From positions 2,356,001 through 2,420,000 of the forward strand of contig NZ_CP121662.1 of assembly GCF_029714285.1 (NCBI RefSeq): a stretch of DNA of 64,000 nucleotides, read 5' to 3'. Position numbers and translations under genes: made by a program. The notes below the pieces were generated by a model. The model saw nothing but the letters and a program-made list of their open reading frames with translations. It was not told where the DNA came from and did no database searches. This document shows positions 1 through 8,648 of the stretch, piece by piece (the stretch's first letter is position 1; each line of letters starts with the position of its first letter). This DNA is from Rhizobium sp. CB3090 (GTDB lineage Bacteria > Pseudomonadota > Alphaproteobacteria > Rhizobiales > Rhizobiaceae).

Positions 1-84
1 ACGCTCAATCGTCAGGTCTATGTCGTTGAGAACCTGCACCGCACCGAAATGCTTGGTGAGGGATTTGATGTTGATACCTGCCAC
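1..84 (-). CDS. Sugar ABC transporter ATP-binding protein, N-terminal fragment
   Basis: Only the first 28 codons lie in the window; the gene runs off the left edge. The visible N-terminus (MAGINIKSLTKHFGAVQVLND) is the typical first strand of an ABC ATPase of the MalK/UgpC type that energises sugar importers. I chose the GTG at 84 because a GGAGGA ribosome site lies just upstream. It follows two permease genes on the same strand (54 bp after the nearer), so it is the expected ATPase of that importer. The Walker motifs are outside the window. Confidence 0.75.
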   Translation of the reverse strand, partial: MAGINIKSLTKHFGAVQVLNDIDLTIER

Positions 85-137
85 TTTTTCCTCCTCCGGG
101 AGAATTGAACTTCGTCAGACCTGCCTTTTCCCTCGGT

Positions 138-1022
138 CTATTTGACGGCACCAACGGCCACGCCACGCGTCAACGTGCGCTGGAAAATCAGGAAGAAGAT
201 CACCGTCGGCGTGACGCCGAGCAACGACGCCGCCGCAATCGCGGTCGGGTCCTGCGTATTGGCGCCCGACAATACGCCCATGGCGACGGAGACCGTCTGG
301 TTATTGTTGGAGACCAGGAAAACCAGGGGAATCAGGAATTCGTTCCAGGTCCAGATGAAGAAGAAGGTTGCGAGCACCGCGAGCGTCGGCCGCAGCACCG
401 GCACGATCACCTTCCAAAGAATTTGCCATCGGCTCGCATTGTCGAGCTGCGCCGCCTCGATGATCTCGCGCGGGAACGTCGTCAGGACCGATGACAGAAG
501 ATAAGTGCCGAACGCGGTGTGCAAGACGCCGAAGATCAGGATGACGGCGAGCATAGAGTCGAACAGGCCCACCTGCTTCGCCATATAGTAGAGCGGATAA
601 ACCAAAGCCTCCTGCGGGGCCATGATGGAAATCAGCAAGATCACCAGCAATGCTTTTCCGCCGCGGACGCGCCCGATGCCGATCGCATAGGCATTGAGCA
701 GACTGAGGACCACGGCCAAGATAGCCGTGCATCCGCTGATCAGAATGCTATTGAAGAGCTTGCGGGTGAAATCGACAGTCGCCCAGAAGTTCTTGAGTGC
801 CGTCAGGTCGAAACTATGCGGCAAGGCAAGCGGACCATTGGCCCCATAGTCTACCGGCGTCTTGATGGCGTTCAAAGCCGCCAGCAAGAACGGAAAGAGC
901 GTGGCGGCGAGAAGCACGAGCAGGATAGTCAGGACGATCCAGCGGGCAAAGCCCTTCTTCTGGCCATGATGCACATGCATGTCCGATGCAACTTCAGTCG
1001 AAAGCGAAGCCGTGGTCGTCAT
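138..1022 (-). CDS. Carbohydrate ABC transporter permease, MalG/UgpE type
   Basis: A 294-residue inner-membrane protein with about six hydrophobic segments. The cytoplasmic coupling loop, with the EAA motif starting near residue 189 (EAAQLDNASRWQ), is the contact site for the ATPase and is characteristic of binding-protein-dependent permeases. The first 25 residues are polar, then the first membrane span begins. The start lies one base after the stop of the upstream permease, so the two are surely co-transcribed and probably translationally coupled. The substrate cannot be read from the sequence; a sugar or sugar alcohol is inferred from the family and from the neighbouring dehydrogenase and isomerase genes. 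Confidence 0.9.
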   Translation of the reverse strand: MTTTASLSTEVASDMHVHHGQKKGFARWIVLTILLVLLAATLFPFLLAALNAIKTPVDYGANGPLALPHSFDLTALKNFWATVDFTRKLFNSILISGCTAILAVVLSLLNAYAIGIGRVRGGKALLVILLISIMAPQEALVYPLYYMAKQVGLFDSMLAVILIFGVLHTAFGTYLLSSVLTTFPREIIEAAQLDNASRWQILWKVIVPVLRPTLAVLATFFFIWTWNEFLIPLVFLVSNNNQTVSVAMGVLSGANTQDPTAIAAASLLGVTPTVIFFLIFQRTLTRGVAVGAVK

Positions 1023-1023
1023 G

Positions 1024-1926
1024 TCAGCGCCCTCCCTCTTGTTTCGACTGCATGCGCAGGAAGACGATGCCGAGCACGATCGTCATCGCTGTCTGCAAGG
1101 TCGCGATCGCCGCTGCGTAACCGACGCGGTTTGTCGTGAAGAAATGATAGTAGGACAGATAGGACGGCACCGTCGTCGCATTGTCGGGGCCGCCGGACGT
1201 CAGAACGTAGATGGGCGCGAAGACCTTGAGGGCCGCAATCAGCGTCGTCAGCGCGACAACAAAAATCTCCGGCATGAGCATGGGGATGGTAATGTAGCGG
1301 AAACGCCCGAACCAGCTCGCATTGTCGAGTTCTGCTGCCTCATAGAGCGAAGGATCGACGCGCGCCAATCCGGACATGAATACGACGAGGCAATAGCCGA
1401 CCTGCACCCAGACGATAACGGCAGAAACGGCCAAGAGCGCAAAGCTTGCGTCCCCCAGCCAGTTCTTCGCCAGGAAATCGAGGCCAATTCCTTTCAGCAC
1501 CGCGTTGATGATACCCACCGGGTTGAGGATCCAGGCCCAGAGAACACCGGCGGCTGTCAATGGCAAAATTTGCGGCAGATAGAAGCCAGCGCGAAAGAAA
1601 CTCGACCACATTTCGCTGAACTGCGCACTGATATAGTCGAACAGAACCGCCGCCAGAACCAATCCAAGCAGAATGGGCACGATCGTCATCGAAATGATGA
1701 ACAGAACCGTGTGCTGGATCGAGCTCCAGAATACCGTATCGGCGAGCAGCCTCTGGTAGTTCTCAAGTCCGACATAGCGCGGTGCAATGTTTCCGCCTTT
1801 CCAGGTGGTAAAACTGATCGCGAAGTTGGCGATCAATGGAACGAGCACCACCAGGATAAATCCCAGCATGCCTGGGACTATATAAAGATAGTACCCTGCT
1901 CTCCCGGCGTTCTGCGACTTCTCCAT
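1024..1926 (-). CDS. Carbohydrate ABC transporter permease, MalF/UgpA type
   Basis: A 300-residue multi-span inner-membrane protein that would form the heterodimeric channel with the next gene. It starts with a short cytoplasmic stretch and a hydrophobic segment (YYLYIVPGMLGFILVVLVPL). The EAA loop reads YEAAELDNASWFGRF, nearly the same sequence as in the partner permease, as expected for a pair docking on the same ATPase. It sits 72 bp downstream of the binding-protein gene on the same strand. Confidence 0.9.
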   Translation of the reverse strand: MEKSQNAGRAGYYLYIVPGMLGFILVVLVPLIANFAISFTTWKGGNIAPRYVGLENYQRLLADTVFWSSIQHTVLFIISMTIVPILLGLVLAAVLFDYISAQFSEMWSSFFRAGFYLPQILPLTAAGVLWAWILNPVGIINAVLKGIGLDFLAKNWLGDASFALLAVSAVIVWVQVGYCLVVFMSGLARVDPSLYEAAELDNASWFGRFRYITIPMLMPEIFVVALTTLIAALKVFAPIYVLTSGGPDNATTVPSYLSYYHFFTTNRVGYAAAIATLQTAMTIVLGIVFLRMQSKQEGGR

Positions 1927-1998
1927 CGAATTCCTCCAGTTCGATACGGCGAGGCGGCCTTGAAGCCGTCCCGCCGCCGTGAATTGCCGCCGATGGTG

Positions 1999-3267
1999 TT
2001 ATTGAGCCGCCTGCACGTCGTCGTAGGCCTTCTTCAGGCGCGCGACGAACTGATCGGGCGTCGTGGAGCCGTTCACCAGACCGGTGGTCGCCTGGATGAG
2101 AAGCTCGTAGTAGCCCGGCACCGGCCAATCCGGATAGAAGCCGAGGCCGCCCTTGCCGGAGATCTGGTTGAAAAGCTCGACGTTGCGCTTGCCGACTTCG
2201 TCGGTGACCGTGGCCGGATCGGCGGCGATGGCAACGCCACCGAGATTGGCCTGCAGGTTCTGGTTTTCCTTGCTCAAGACGAGATCAATGAACTCGTAGG
2301 AGAGATCCTTGTTCTTGGAGCCCTTGGGCACCATGAACAGGTTGCCGGTCGAACCCGTGCTGTACTTCGGGGTCGGGAAGATGAACTGGCTCCACTTGAA
2401 GTTCTTGATCGAACTCGCGAAGTTACCATTGTTCCAGGTACCGCTGACGAACATCGGAGCCTTGCCCGACGAGAAGAGATTGTCGGCGCCGCCGGTGCCC
2501 TTCAGGCCCGTCGAGTCCTTCGAAATGTAGCCCTTGCTCACCCAGTCAGCGATTTTCTGCGCGGCGAACAGGAAGGGTTTGGTATCAAGCGGCGCCTTGA
2601 GTCCCTGATAATTCTTGACCCAGGTGTCGTCAGCCTGCGTCAGCGCCAGCGTATAGAGCAGGTGCTGTGCGTTGGAATCGACCGTACCGTAGGCTAGCGG
2701 CGTAATGCCCTTCTTCTTGAAAGTGTCCAGCGCAGCTTCGAACTCGTCCAGCGTGGTCGGCACTTTCACGCCGTTGGCCTGGAACATGTCGATATTATAG
2801 AAAACCGAAACGAATTCGCCATAAACGGGAATACCAATAATCGGACCGGAACCATAGATGCCGTTTGCATCGTATTTGCTGAGCTGGGTATTGGTTTCAT
2901 TAAGAATCTTGTCCCAGCCCCGCGCCTTGAATTGATCATCGAGCGACGTCAACAGGCCTTGCGAGGCGACGAGACCCGCCGTGGCATTGCCCTTATTATA
3001 TTCCAGGACATCGGGCGCCTGATCCGAATTGAGGATGAGGCTGCCTGCCTTCTGCAATTGCTCGAATGTCTTCTGTTCGAAATTGATCGTGACGTCCGGA
3101 TGCTTGGCTTTCAGTTCTTCGAGCGCCTTGGTCCATGCCTTGGCCTGTGAAGTATCCGGCAGTTCGAACCACCAGACGTTAAATGTCTTGCTCTGGGCTT
3201 GCGCCACGCCGGCAGCCAACAGGAGCGACATGCCGGCCGAGATAGCCAGCTTCGAAAACATGTTCAT
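1999..3267 (-). CDS. Sugar ABC transporter periplasmic binding protein
   Basis: A 422-residue extracytoplasmic solute-binding protein of the family-1 (MalE/UgpB-like) type. A clear Sec signal peptide (MNMFSKLAISAGMSLLLAAGVAQA) precedes the mature start at about residue 25. The reading frame is open 16 codons further upstream, but I chose the ATG at 3267 because GGAGGA lies just upstream and the signal peptide begins there. A typical family segment such as PDVLEYNKGNA is visible. It captures the substrate for the two downstream permeases. A 9-bp stem-loop sits between this gene and the preceding isomerase gene, which may set its separate expression level. Confidence 0.9.
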   Translation of the reverse strand: MNMFSKLAISAGMSLLLAAGVAQAQSKTFNVWWFELPDTSQAKAWTKALEELKAKHPDVTINFEQKTFEQLQKAGSLILNSDQAPDVLEYNKGNATAGLVASQGLLTSLDDQFKARGWDKILNETNTQLSKYDANGIYGSGPIIGIPVYGEFVSVFYNIDMFQANGVKVPTTLDEFEAALDTFKKKGITPLAYGTVDSNAQHLLYTLALTQADDTWVKNYQGLKAPLDTKPFLFAAQKIADWVSKGYISKDSTGLKGTGGADNLFSSGKAPMFVSGTWNNGNFASSIKNFKWSQFIFPTPKYSTGSTGNLFMVPKGSKNKDLSYEFIDLVLSKENQNLQANLGGVAIAADPATVTDEVGKRNVELFNQISGKGGLGFYPDWPVPGYYELLIQATTGLVNGSTTPDQFVARLKKAYDDVQAAQ

Positions 3268-3428
3268 ATATTCTCCTCCACTTTGCGAACCGTGACGGTA
3301 CCCGCCCGACGGCATGGCTCGCGATGCCTATCGGCGTTTCCTCTTGGCTTTATGTCTGTCCGCCATCCTGAGCCCGGCAAACAGTCTTTTGACTTCGCTA
3401 CGCTCCTCCGTTTCGACGCCCGGGCTGG

Positions 3429-3457
3429 GCTGGAGCGTTATAGAGAGCCGCTCCAGC
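3429..3457. other. Perfect 9-bp stem-loop between isomerase and binding-protein genes
   Basis: GCTGGAGCG at 3429-3437 and its exact complement CGCTCCAGC at 3449-3457 enclose an 11-base loop. There is no T-run on either side, so it is not a classical terminator. It lies in the 248-bp gap inside the leftward operon, 162 bp upstream of the binding-protein start. Such stems in transporter operons often stabilise or delimit the mRNA; that role here is inference. Confidence 0.5.
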
Positions 3458-3515
3458 TTCCCGAATGAGCGCACAACCCCTCCCCTAAATCGATCCAGAT
3501 TCAGGCTGCTGCGCG

Positions 3516-4409
3516 CTACTCGACGAATTCGCCGCCGCGACTCTTCTTGAGATAGTTCAGGCCATGGATCTGGCCAGTCATTTCCAGCTCATCGCGATAG
3601 ACCGGATCATGCCAGCCTTCGATGTCGATCGAGCCGGACCAGCCGGCAAGACGCAATTCGGAGATGATATCAGTCCAATTGCTGTCGCCGAAGCCTGGCG
3701 TGCGCATGAAGACGAACTTCTCCTTGCCGAAAATGCCGTGTTCCCTGATGACATCCCAGCGGATAGTCGCATCCTTACCATGGACGTGGAAGATCTTCTT
3801 CGCCCATTTGCGGATCTGCGGCAGCGGCTCGATCAGATAGACCATCTGATGGCACGGCTCCCATTCCAGGCCGAGATTGTCGTCCGGGGTCTCGTTGAAC
3901 ATCAGCTCCCAGGCATCGGGGTTATGCGCGATGTTCCAGTCGCCGGTCGCCCAGTTGCCGTCCATGGCGCAATTCTCGAAAGCAATCTTAATGCCCTTGT
4001 CGGCGGCGCGCTTGGCAAGCTCGCTCCAGACCTGCTTGTAGCGCGGCAGGCTGTCGGTGAGCGGCTTGTTGCGGACGCGGCCGGTAAAGCCGGCAACGCA
4101 GGTTGCGCCGAAATGATGGGCGTTGTCGATGCAATCCTTCCAGCCCTGCAGCGTCTGCTGATCGAGATCCGTGCTTTCGAGCGGATTGCCGAACATGCCG
4201 AGTGTCGAGATCGTAATATCGCGATTGCCGATGGCATCGAGGCAGCGTTTGCCGAGTTCGGCAAGGTTCTGCCCGTTGGTCGTCTGCCAGAAGAAGGGTT
4301 CGAAGCTTTCGAAGCCGAGATCGGCGATCTTGGCAATGCCCGCGGCGGCATCTTCGTTGGTCGCCCTGATCATCGTGCCGATGCGGATGGCCTTTACCGG
4401 ATTTGTCAT
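3516..4409 (-). CDS. Sugar phosphate isomerase/epimerase family protein (xylose isomerase-like TIM barrel)
   Basis: A 297-residue protein of the AP-endonuclease-2 TIM-barrel superfamily, which includes IolE, IolI and ketose epimerases. Likely metal ligands are visible in order: E145 in IAFENCAMD, E182/E184 in LEWEPCHQM, H208/H210 in HVHGKD and E264 in DIEGWHD. It lies 13 bp downstream of the Gfo/Idh/MocA gene and upstream of the importer, so it probably processes the imported sugar or its oxidised keto form. The exact substrate cannot be assigned. Confidence 0.85.
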   Translation of the reverse strand: MTNPVKAIRIGTMIRATNEDAAAGIAKIADLGFESFEPFFWQTTNGQNLAELGKRCLDAIGNRDITISTLGMFGNPLESTDLDQQTLQGWKDCIDNAHHFGATCVAGFTGRVRNKPLTDSLPRYKQVWSELAKRAADKGIKIAFENCAMDGNWATGDWNIAHNPDAWELMFNETPDDNLGLEWEPCHQMVYLIEPLPQIRKWAKKIFHVHGKDATIRWDVIREHGIFGKEKFVFMRTPGFGDSNWTDIISELRLAGWSGSIDIEGWHDPVYRDELEMTGQIHGLNYLKKSRGGEFVE

Positions 4410-4422
4410 GATCTCACTGTCC

Positions 4423-5457
4423 TTATGCTGAAATGTCTATACGTCGGCCCGATTTGGCGCTTTCGATCGCACCGAGGACCATGGCGAGGCTATGGATGTT
4501 GTCGCGGCTTTCGGTTTCCGGCCGCTTGCCCGTCTTCACCGCCTCGATGAAGGACGCGATGACGCTGGCATGCCCATGCGTCTCCTCATCATGCTCGGGA
4601 CCGGGAACTTCGATTGGGGTAAAACCGTGCAGCAGGCCGGGTTCATGCCCCGCAACGGAAGCTTCGAAATGCTCTTCGCCGTCCCAGGTCAGCATGCCCT
4701 TGCTGCCGGTGAGCCGCCATTGGCTCTCCCAGCTCGTGCGCTTGCCTTCGGCACACCAGGAGCCGCGATAGCTGAAGACGACATCGTCGGAAAATTCGAA
4801 CAGTGCATGCGCGGACGCACCGTGCTTGTACCATGAGCCAGCGGGATTCTTCTCGACGCAATAGACGGCAATTGGCGTCTTGCCGGCAACGAACCGGGCA
4901 GCGTCGAAGGTGTGAATCGCCATGTCGAGGAGAAGCACGTTGTCCATCTCCTCCCGGAATCCACCAAAATGTGGCGCCAGAAAGAAATCGCAATGGATGC
5001 CGGTAAGCTCGCCGATCGCCCCCTCCTCTACGAGCCGGCGCATGCGGCGCACGCCCGAGATAAAGCGGCGGTTCTGGATGATGGCGTGCACCTTGCCGGT
5101 TTCAGTGGCGAGATCGATAAGGGCCGCACCCTCGGCCAGTGAGGTTGCCATCGGCTTTTCGCTCAGGACATGGCAGCCGGCCTTCAGCGCGGTCGACACG
5201 ATGCCGAAACGGGCAGCGGGAATGACGACGTCGAACACCAGATCGGCCTTCGTCGCGGCAATGACCTCGGCGAGGTCCGAGCCGATGACGGCATTTTCGA
5301 GAGAAAACTCCCTCGCAAGGCTTTCAGCGGTCGCTCGATTGAGATCGACCAGGCCGACGATCTCGATGGATTCGGCAAGCGCGGGCGTCGAGGCGATGGC
5401 TTTGAGCCAGCCCTTGGACATAGCTCCGCACCCGCACAGAATGGCGTTAAATTTCAC
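4423..5457 (-). CDS. Gfo/Idh/MocA family NAD(P)-dependent dehydrogenase
   Basis: A 344-residue oxidoreductase. The N-terminal Rossmann motif is GCGAMSKGW (residues 9-17), and the family's EKP signature (SEKPMATSL) follows roughly 90 residues in. I chose the GTG at 5457 since GGAGGA lies a few bases upstream and the Rossmann strand begins directly after it; a longer reading would add 13 unsupported residues. It is the first gene of the leftward operon, 46 bp from the operator palindrome at 5504-5515. It probably oxidises the sugar or polyol brought in by the importer. Confidence 0.88.
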   Translation of the reverse strand: MKFNAILCGCGAMSKGWLKAIASTPALAESIEIVGLVDLNRATAESLAREFSLENAVIGSDLAEVIAATKADLVFDVVIPAARFGIVSTALKAGCHVLSEKPMATSLAEGAALIDLATETGKVHAIIQNRRFISGVRRMRRLVEEGAIGELTGIHCDFFLAPHFGGFREEMDNVLLLDMAIHTFDAARFVAGKTPIAVYCVEKNPAGSWYKHGASAHALFEFSDDVVFSYRGSWCAEGKRTSWESQWRLTGSKGMLTWDGEEHFEASVAGHEPGLLHGFTPIEVPGPEHDEETHGHASVIASFIEAVKTGKRPETESRDNIHSLAMVLGAIESAKSGRRIDISA

Positions 5458-5503
5458 GATTTCCTCCAGCGAACGGCGCCAAACTCCTCGTGACACACGT
5501 CCC

Positions 5504-5515
5504 GTAAACGTTTAC
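5504..5515. promoter_or_regulatory. LacI-family operator palindrome
   Basis: GTAAACGTTTAC is a perfect 12-bp palindrome with the central CG typical of LacI/GalR operators. It lies between the divergent dehydrogenase operon (start at 5457) and the LacI-type regulator gene (start near 5591), so a repressor bound here could control both. Confidence 0.75.
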
Positions 5516-5590
5516 GATCCTATGCGAAAAGATTTTACTGTGTCAATAGAGGGAGACCGGAAATTGCCGCAGCAAGGAAAATCGCAGTCT

Positions 5591-6634
5591 ATGAAGGGAA
5601 TCCGTCAGCTTGCCGAACATCTCGATATCTCGATCGGCACGGTATCGCGGGCGCTGAACGGCAAACCGGATGTCAACGAAGAGACCCGCAAGCGCGTGCT
5701 CGCCGCCGCAGAACAGCTTGGCTATGTGGCGAACCAATCAGGCCGCAGCCTGCGGCAGGGCACGACGAACGTCATTGGCCTCATGATCCAATCCAGCCGG
5801 GAAACCGTTGAAAACAGCGACAATTTTTTCCTGACTGTGACGGGCGGACTGCAGAGCGTGTTCTCGCGCCACAAACTCGATCTGATCATGTTGCCCTGCC
5901 CGCATGACGAAGATCCCTATGAATATCTGAAACGGATGGTGGCAAGACGCATCGTCGATGCGCTGATCATTTCGGAGACGCAACGCGTCGACAAGCGTTT
6001 CGACTTGCTCGCCAAGACGAAAATCCCTTTTGTGGCTCTTGGCCGCAGCCTTTCGGACGGCAACGCCTCCTGGATCGATTTGGATTTCGATGGTGTCGTC
6101 AACAGCGCCGTCGACCGCCTCGTGGCGCATGGGCATCGCCGCATCGCAATTAGCGCCCCTTCCAGCGACATCAATCTCGGTTTCATTTTCGTGGAAGGCT
6201 ATCGCCGGGCGCTGGAGCGGCATGGCATCGCCTATGACCCGGCCCTGGTCATTCGCGCCAAATCGAGCGAACAGGGCGGCTATCAGGTTGCGGATGAGCT
6301 TTTGCGCCTCGAAGACAGGCCAACGGCCGTGATCCTGATCTACGAATTGATGGCCATTGGCTTCTATCAGCGCGTGATGGAATCCGGCATCGTTCCGGGG
6401 CGCGACATCGCCGTCGTAGGCTTTCGCGAGGCGCCGCGTGCCAAATTCCTGCAGCCGCCGCTGACCTGCTTTCGCACCTCGCTGCATGATCTCGGCGTCG
6501 AACTGGCCGAGATTCTGCTTTCCGGCATGCCCGCCTACAGTCAGGAATATCCCGGGAAAACGCGTCAGACGGTCTGGCCGCTCGAGCTCATCCCTGGGGA
6601 AAGCGACGCTTTCGAGCTGACGACCAACAAATAA
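5591..6634 (+). CDS. LacI family transcriptional regulator
   Basis: A 347-residue repressor with an N-terminal helix-turn-helix (GIRQLAEHLDISIGTVSRALNG; the VSRALN recognition helix is diagnostic) followed by a periplasmic-binding-protein-like sensor domain. The frame is open far upstream; the ATG at 5591 places the HTH at the extreme N-terminus as is usual, with AAGGAAAA about 10 bases before it. An alternative ATG at 5522 would add 23 residues. It is divergent from the sugar operon and shares the operator at 5504-5515, so it is the likely local regulator of sugar uptake. Confidence 0.88.
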   Translation: MKGIRQLAEHLDISIGTVSRALNGKPDVNEETRKRVLAAAEQLGYVANQSGRSLRQGTTNVIGLMIQSSRETVENSDNFFLTVTGGLQSVFSRHKLDLIMLPCPHDEDPYEYLKRMVARRIVDALIISETQRVDKRFDLLAKTKIPFVALGRSLSDGNASWIDLDFDGVVNSAVDRLVAHGHRRIAISAPSSDINLGFIFVEGYRRALERHGIAYDPALVIRAKSSEQGGYQVADELLRLEDRPTAVILIYELMAIGFYQRVMESGIVPGRDIAVVGFREAPRAKFLQPPLTCFRTSLHDLGVELAEILLSGMPAYSQEYPGKTRQTVWPLELIPGESDAFELTTNK

Positions 6635-6724
6635 AGCAGCGCCGAAACGCCGCACCGGCCGCTTCGATGGTTGCGGCATAGCCTGTCAGTTGCCATGTAG
6701 GACATCGCAAAGAGGGGCCGGCAT

Positions 6725-7114
6725 TTGAGCGAAGAGACCATCACACTTTACCAGGCAATTGGCGGCGATCGGACCGTACGGACACTGACGGCGCGTTTCT
6801 ATGAACTGATGGATACGCTACCGGAGGCAGCGAACTGCCGCGCCGTGCATCCGCCAAGCCTCGAAGGCTCCAGCAAGAAACTCTATGAATATCTGACCGG
6901 CTATCTCGGCGGACCGCAGCTCTATATCGAAAAACGCGGCCATCCGCGCCTGCGCAGCCGCCATTTCGTTGCCGCCATCGGCCCGAAAGAGCGCGACGAA
7001 TGGCTCCTCTGCTTCCGCCGCGCCATGGACGAAACCATCGAAAACGAGAAGCTTCGAGCCATCATCTGGGAGCCAATCGAGCGCCTTGCCTTTCATATGC
7101 AGAACCGGGAATGA
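6725..7114 (+). CDS. Group II truncated haemoglobin
   Basis: A 129-residue globin. The motif GHPRLRSRHF (around residues 75-84) contains the conserved proximal histidine region of group II truncated globins, and the LYQAIGG start of the first helix is typical. Truncated globins bind O2 or NO in the cytoplasm. The start is a TTG, with AGAGGGG upstream. It is followed immediately by the DUF423 gene. Confidence 0.85.
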   Translation: MSEETITLYQAIGGDRTVRTLTARFYELMDTLPEAANCRAVHPPSLEGSSKKLYEYLTGYLGGPQLYIEKRGHPRLRSRHFVAAIGPKERDEWLLCFRRAMDETIENEKLRAIIWEPIERLAFHMQNRE

Positions 7115-7122
7115 GAAGAGAC

Positions 7123-7500
7123 ATGAGCTTCAATGCCATAATCCGTCCACTCACCCTGTTTGTCGCCGGCATTCTCGGCGGCGCGGGTGTCGCGCTCGCG
7201 GCCGCGGCATCCCATGGCGGCGATACGCATTTTCTCGGCTCTGCTTCGACTATGTGCCTTGCACATGCCCCTGCCCTGCTTGCCCTCTATGCCGGATACG
7301 ACCGTATCCGCACCGCGCCGGCGGCAGCGGTGCTGCTTGGGTTGGGAACACTGATCTTTGCCGGCGATCTCGTCAGCCGCCATTTCGGCGGCAATTCGCT
7401 TTTCCCGTTGGCCGCACCAACAGGAGGGCTCGGTATGATAGCGGGTTGGGCTGTGGTAGCTCTGGGAGCGTTCTTTAAAAGAGCAGTGACGGAAGCTTGA
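7123..7500 (+). CDS. DUF423 family small membrane protein
   Basis: A 125-residue, strongly hydrophobic protein with about four membrane spans; the run of small residues (FVAGILGGAGVALAAAASHG) and the SRHFGGNSLFPLAAPTGGLGMIAGW ending are typical of DUF423. Function is unknown. I prefer the ATG at 7123 because AGAAGAG precedes it; an ATG at 7111 overlaps the globin stop codon by the ATGA arrangement and would couple translation. Co-transcription with the globin is likely. Confidence 0.8.
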   Translation: MSFNAIIRPLTLFVAGILGGAGVALAAAASHGGDTHFLGSASTMCLAHAPALLALYAGYDRIRTAPAAAVLLGLGTLIFAGDLVSRHFGGNSLFPLAAPTGGLGMIAGWAVVALGAFFKRAVTEA

Positions 7501-7544
7501 AGAACCGGCGACTTATCTCGCCTGACTGATATGTAACGACGCCG

Positions 7545-7859
7545 TCAAACCCCGGCCACCACATTGAATCCCTCGAAGCGAGGCGGTCCCCAGTAGAGGG
7601 CCTTGTTGTCTCCGGCATTGCGGTGCGCCATGCGGAAATTCTCGGATTTCGTCCATTTCAGGAAATCCTCTTCACTGCGCCAGATCGTATGCGAGGAAAA
7701 CAGCGTAAAGCCCTCCTCCACATTCGTACCGCCCCGCAGCAGACGGAACTCTACGAAACCCGGAACCTCATCCAACCGTGAATCGCGGCCTTTCCAAATG
7801 TCCTCGAAAGCGCCTTCCGAACCGATGATGACCTTGAAGCGGTTCATCGCAATGTACAT
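7545..7859 (-). CDS. IsdG/HmuQ-type haem-degrading monooxygenase
   Basis: A 104-residue protein of the antibiotic-biosynthesis-monooxygenase fold. Residues N6, W69 and H79 occupy the spacing of the IsdG catalytic triad (Asn-Trp-His), with W and H ten residues apart as in IsdG. This indicates oxygenative haem cleavage in the cytoplasm, releasing iron, probably from haem imported by the nearby hmu system. It is the last gene of a three-gene leftward operon headed by a DUF2325 gene and an iron-responsive box at 8649-8663. Confidence 0.85.
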   Translation of the reverse strand: MYIAMNRFKVIIGSEGAFEDIWKGRDSRLDEVPGFVEFRLLRGGTNVEEGFTLFSSHTIWRSEEDFLKWTKSENFRMAHRNAGDNKALYWGPPRFEGFNVVAGV

Positions 7860-7877
7860 GGCTGGATCTCCCGACGG

Positions 7878-8156
7878 TCAAACCTTCTTGCGGCGCTCGG
7901 CAGTTTTGCCCGGTCGTGGAGCAAAGGCAATGACATTCGTGCCGTCATGTGCAGAAATGCCGAGCGGCGCATCCGGTGCTTTACCTGGAAGCCGCGCCTT
8001 CCAAAAGGGGAAAGCCGTCACATTTCGAGCCTGTCGCTGCTCTTCCGCGCGGCGTATCAACAGCTCATAGAGTTCCGGTACCAGGCCGTCGCCATTCTGC
8101 GAGGCCAGCTTGTGCAGGCCGATCATCGTGAACCCGTCAGGGCCTTTGTCAGTCAT
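7878..8156 (-). CDS. Hypothetical protein in haem-monooxygenase operon
   Basis: A 92-residue protein I do not recognise. The N-terminal half is likely helical (YELLIRRAEEQRQARN), the C-terminal half contains proline and basic residues and ends KTAERRKKV. Its ATG at 8156 overlaps the stop of the DUF2325 gene by four bases, so translation is coupled, and it lies 18 bp upstream of the IsdG-type gene. Context suggests a role in iron or haem use. Confidence 0.6.
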   Translation of the reverse strand: MTDKGPDGFTMIGLHKLASQNGDGLVPELYELLIRRAEEQRQARNVTAFPFWKARLPGKAPDAPLGISAHDGTNVIAFAPRPGKTAERRKKV

Positions 8157-8551
8157 CGGGAATTGTCTCGTTCGTTCATAGTCTGCAGCGCCCGCTCGAG
8201 GCTCGATTTGCTGCCATTGCGCAAAGGTATGAAAGCCTTGCCGAATTTCTTGCAGCCGGTCTTCACCCGCAGGCAAGCGTCGTGGCTGATACAGTCGATG
8301 GGGCAAAAGACGCAATCGACGGAAGGCAGCACGGTATCGATGCGCGACACCGCTTCGCGCAAACCGCCGTCGTGATGGATCAGCTCGGCGCCGAAGCTGC
8401 TGGCGATCTGGCGAAGATGCGCGACCTGGCAATCCCGGCCGCCGACATAAAGGAAGCTGCGCCCGTCGAGACCGGTTCTTGCCGATTCCTGCGCCGGCGT
8501 TTGCGTCTGGCGGTTATCGCGGCCAGAATCCCTTTTCCCCTTACGCGCCAT
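8153..8551 (-). CDS. DUF2325 domain protein, cysteine-rich
   Basis: A 132-residue protein with a basic, polar N-terminus and a DUF2325 domain from about residue 33 (FLYVGGRDCQVAHLRQIASSFGAELIHHDGG). The core carries a cysteine cluster, CVFCPIDCISHDAC, followed by TGCKK, which could bind a metal or an iron-sulfur centre. It is the first gene of the operon with the haem monooxygenase. Just upstream is an exact TGA-N9-TCA box, so iron-limited expression is predicted. The biochemical function of DUF2325 is not established. Confidence 0.75.
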   Translation of the reverse strand: MARKGKRDSGRDNRQTQTPAQESARTGLDGRSFLYVGGRDCQVAHLRQIASSFGAELIHHDGGLREAVSRIDTVLPSVDCVFCPIDCISHDACLRVKTGCKKFGKAFIPLRNGSKSSLERALQTMNERDNSR

Positions 8552-8648
8552 GCATCACCTGTTTGCCTGCTGGTTGCTCTTTTGTGCTCGATTCCATCGA
8601 GCGCGAGGCGACCATATTAAAGTTGAGTTTTGCAGTAAAGAATAAAGT

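Noticed and set aside
979..2697. Long plus-strand open frame across the sugar permease genes
   Set aside because: It is the complement of three well-supported genes; its composition is Arg/Asp/Gln-rich and it shows no domain.
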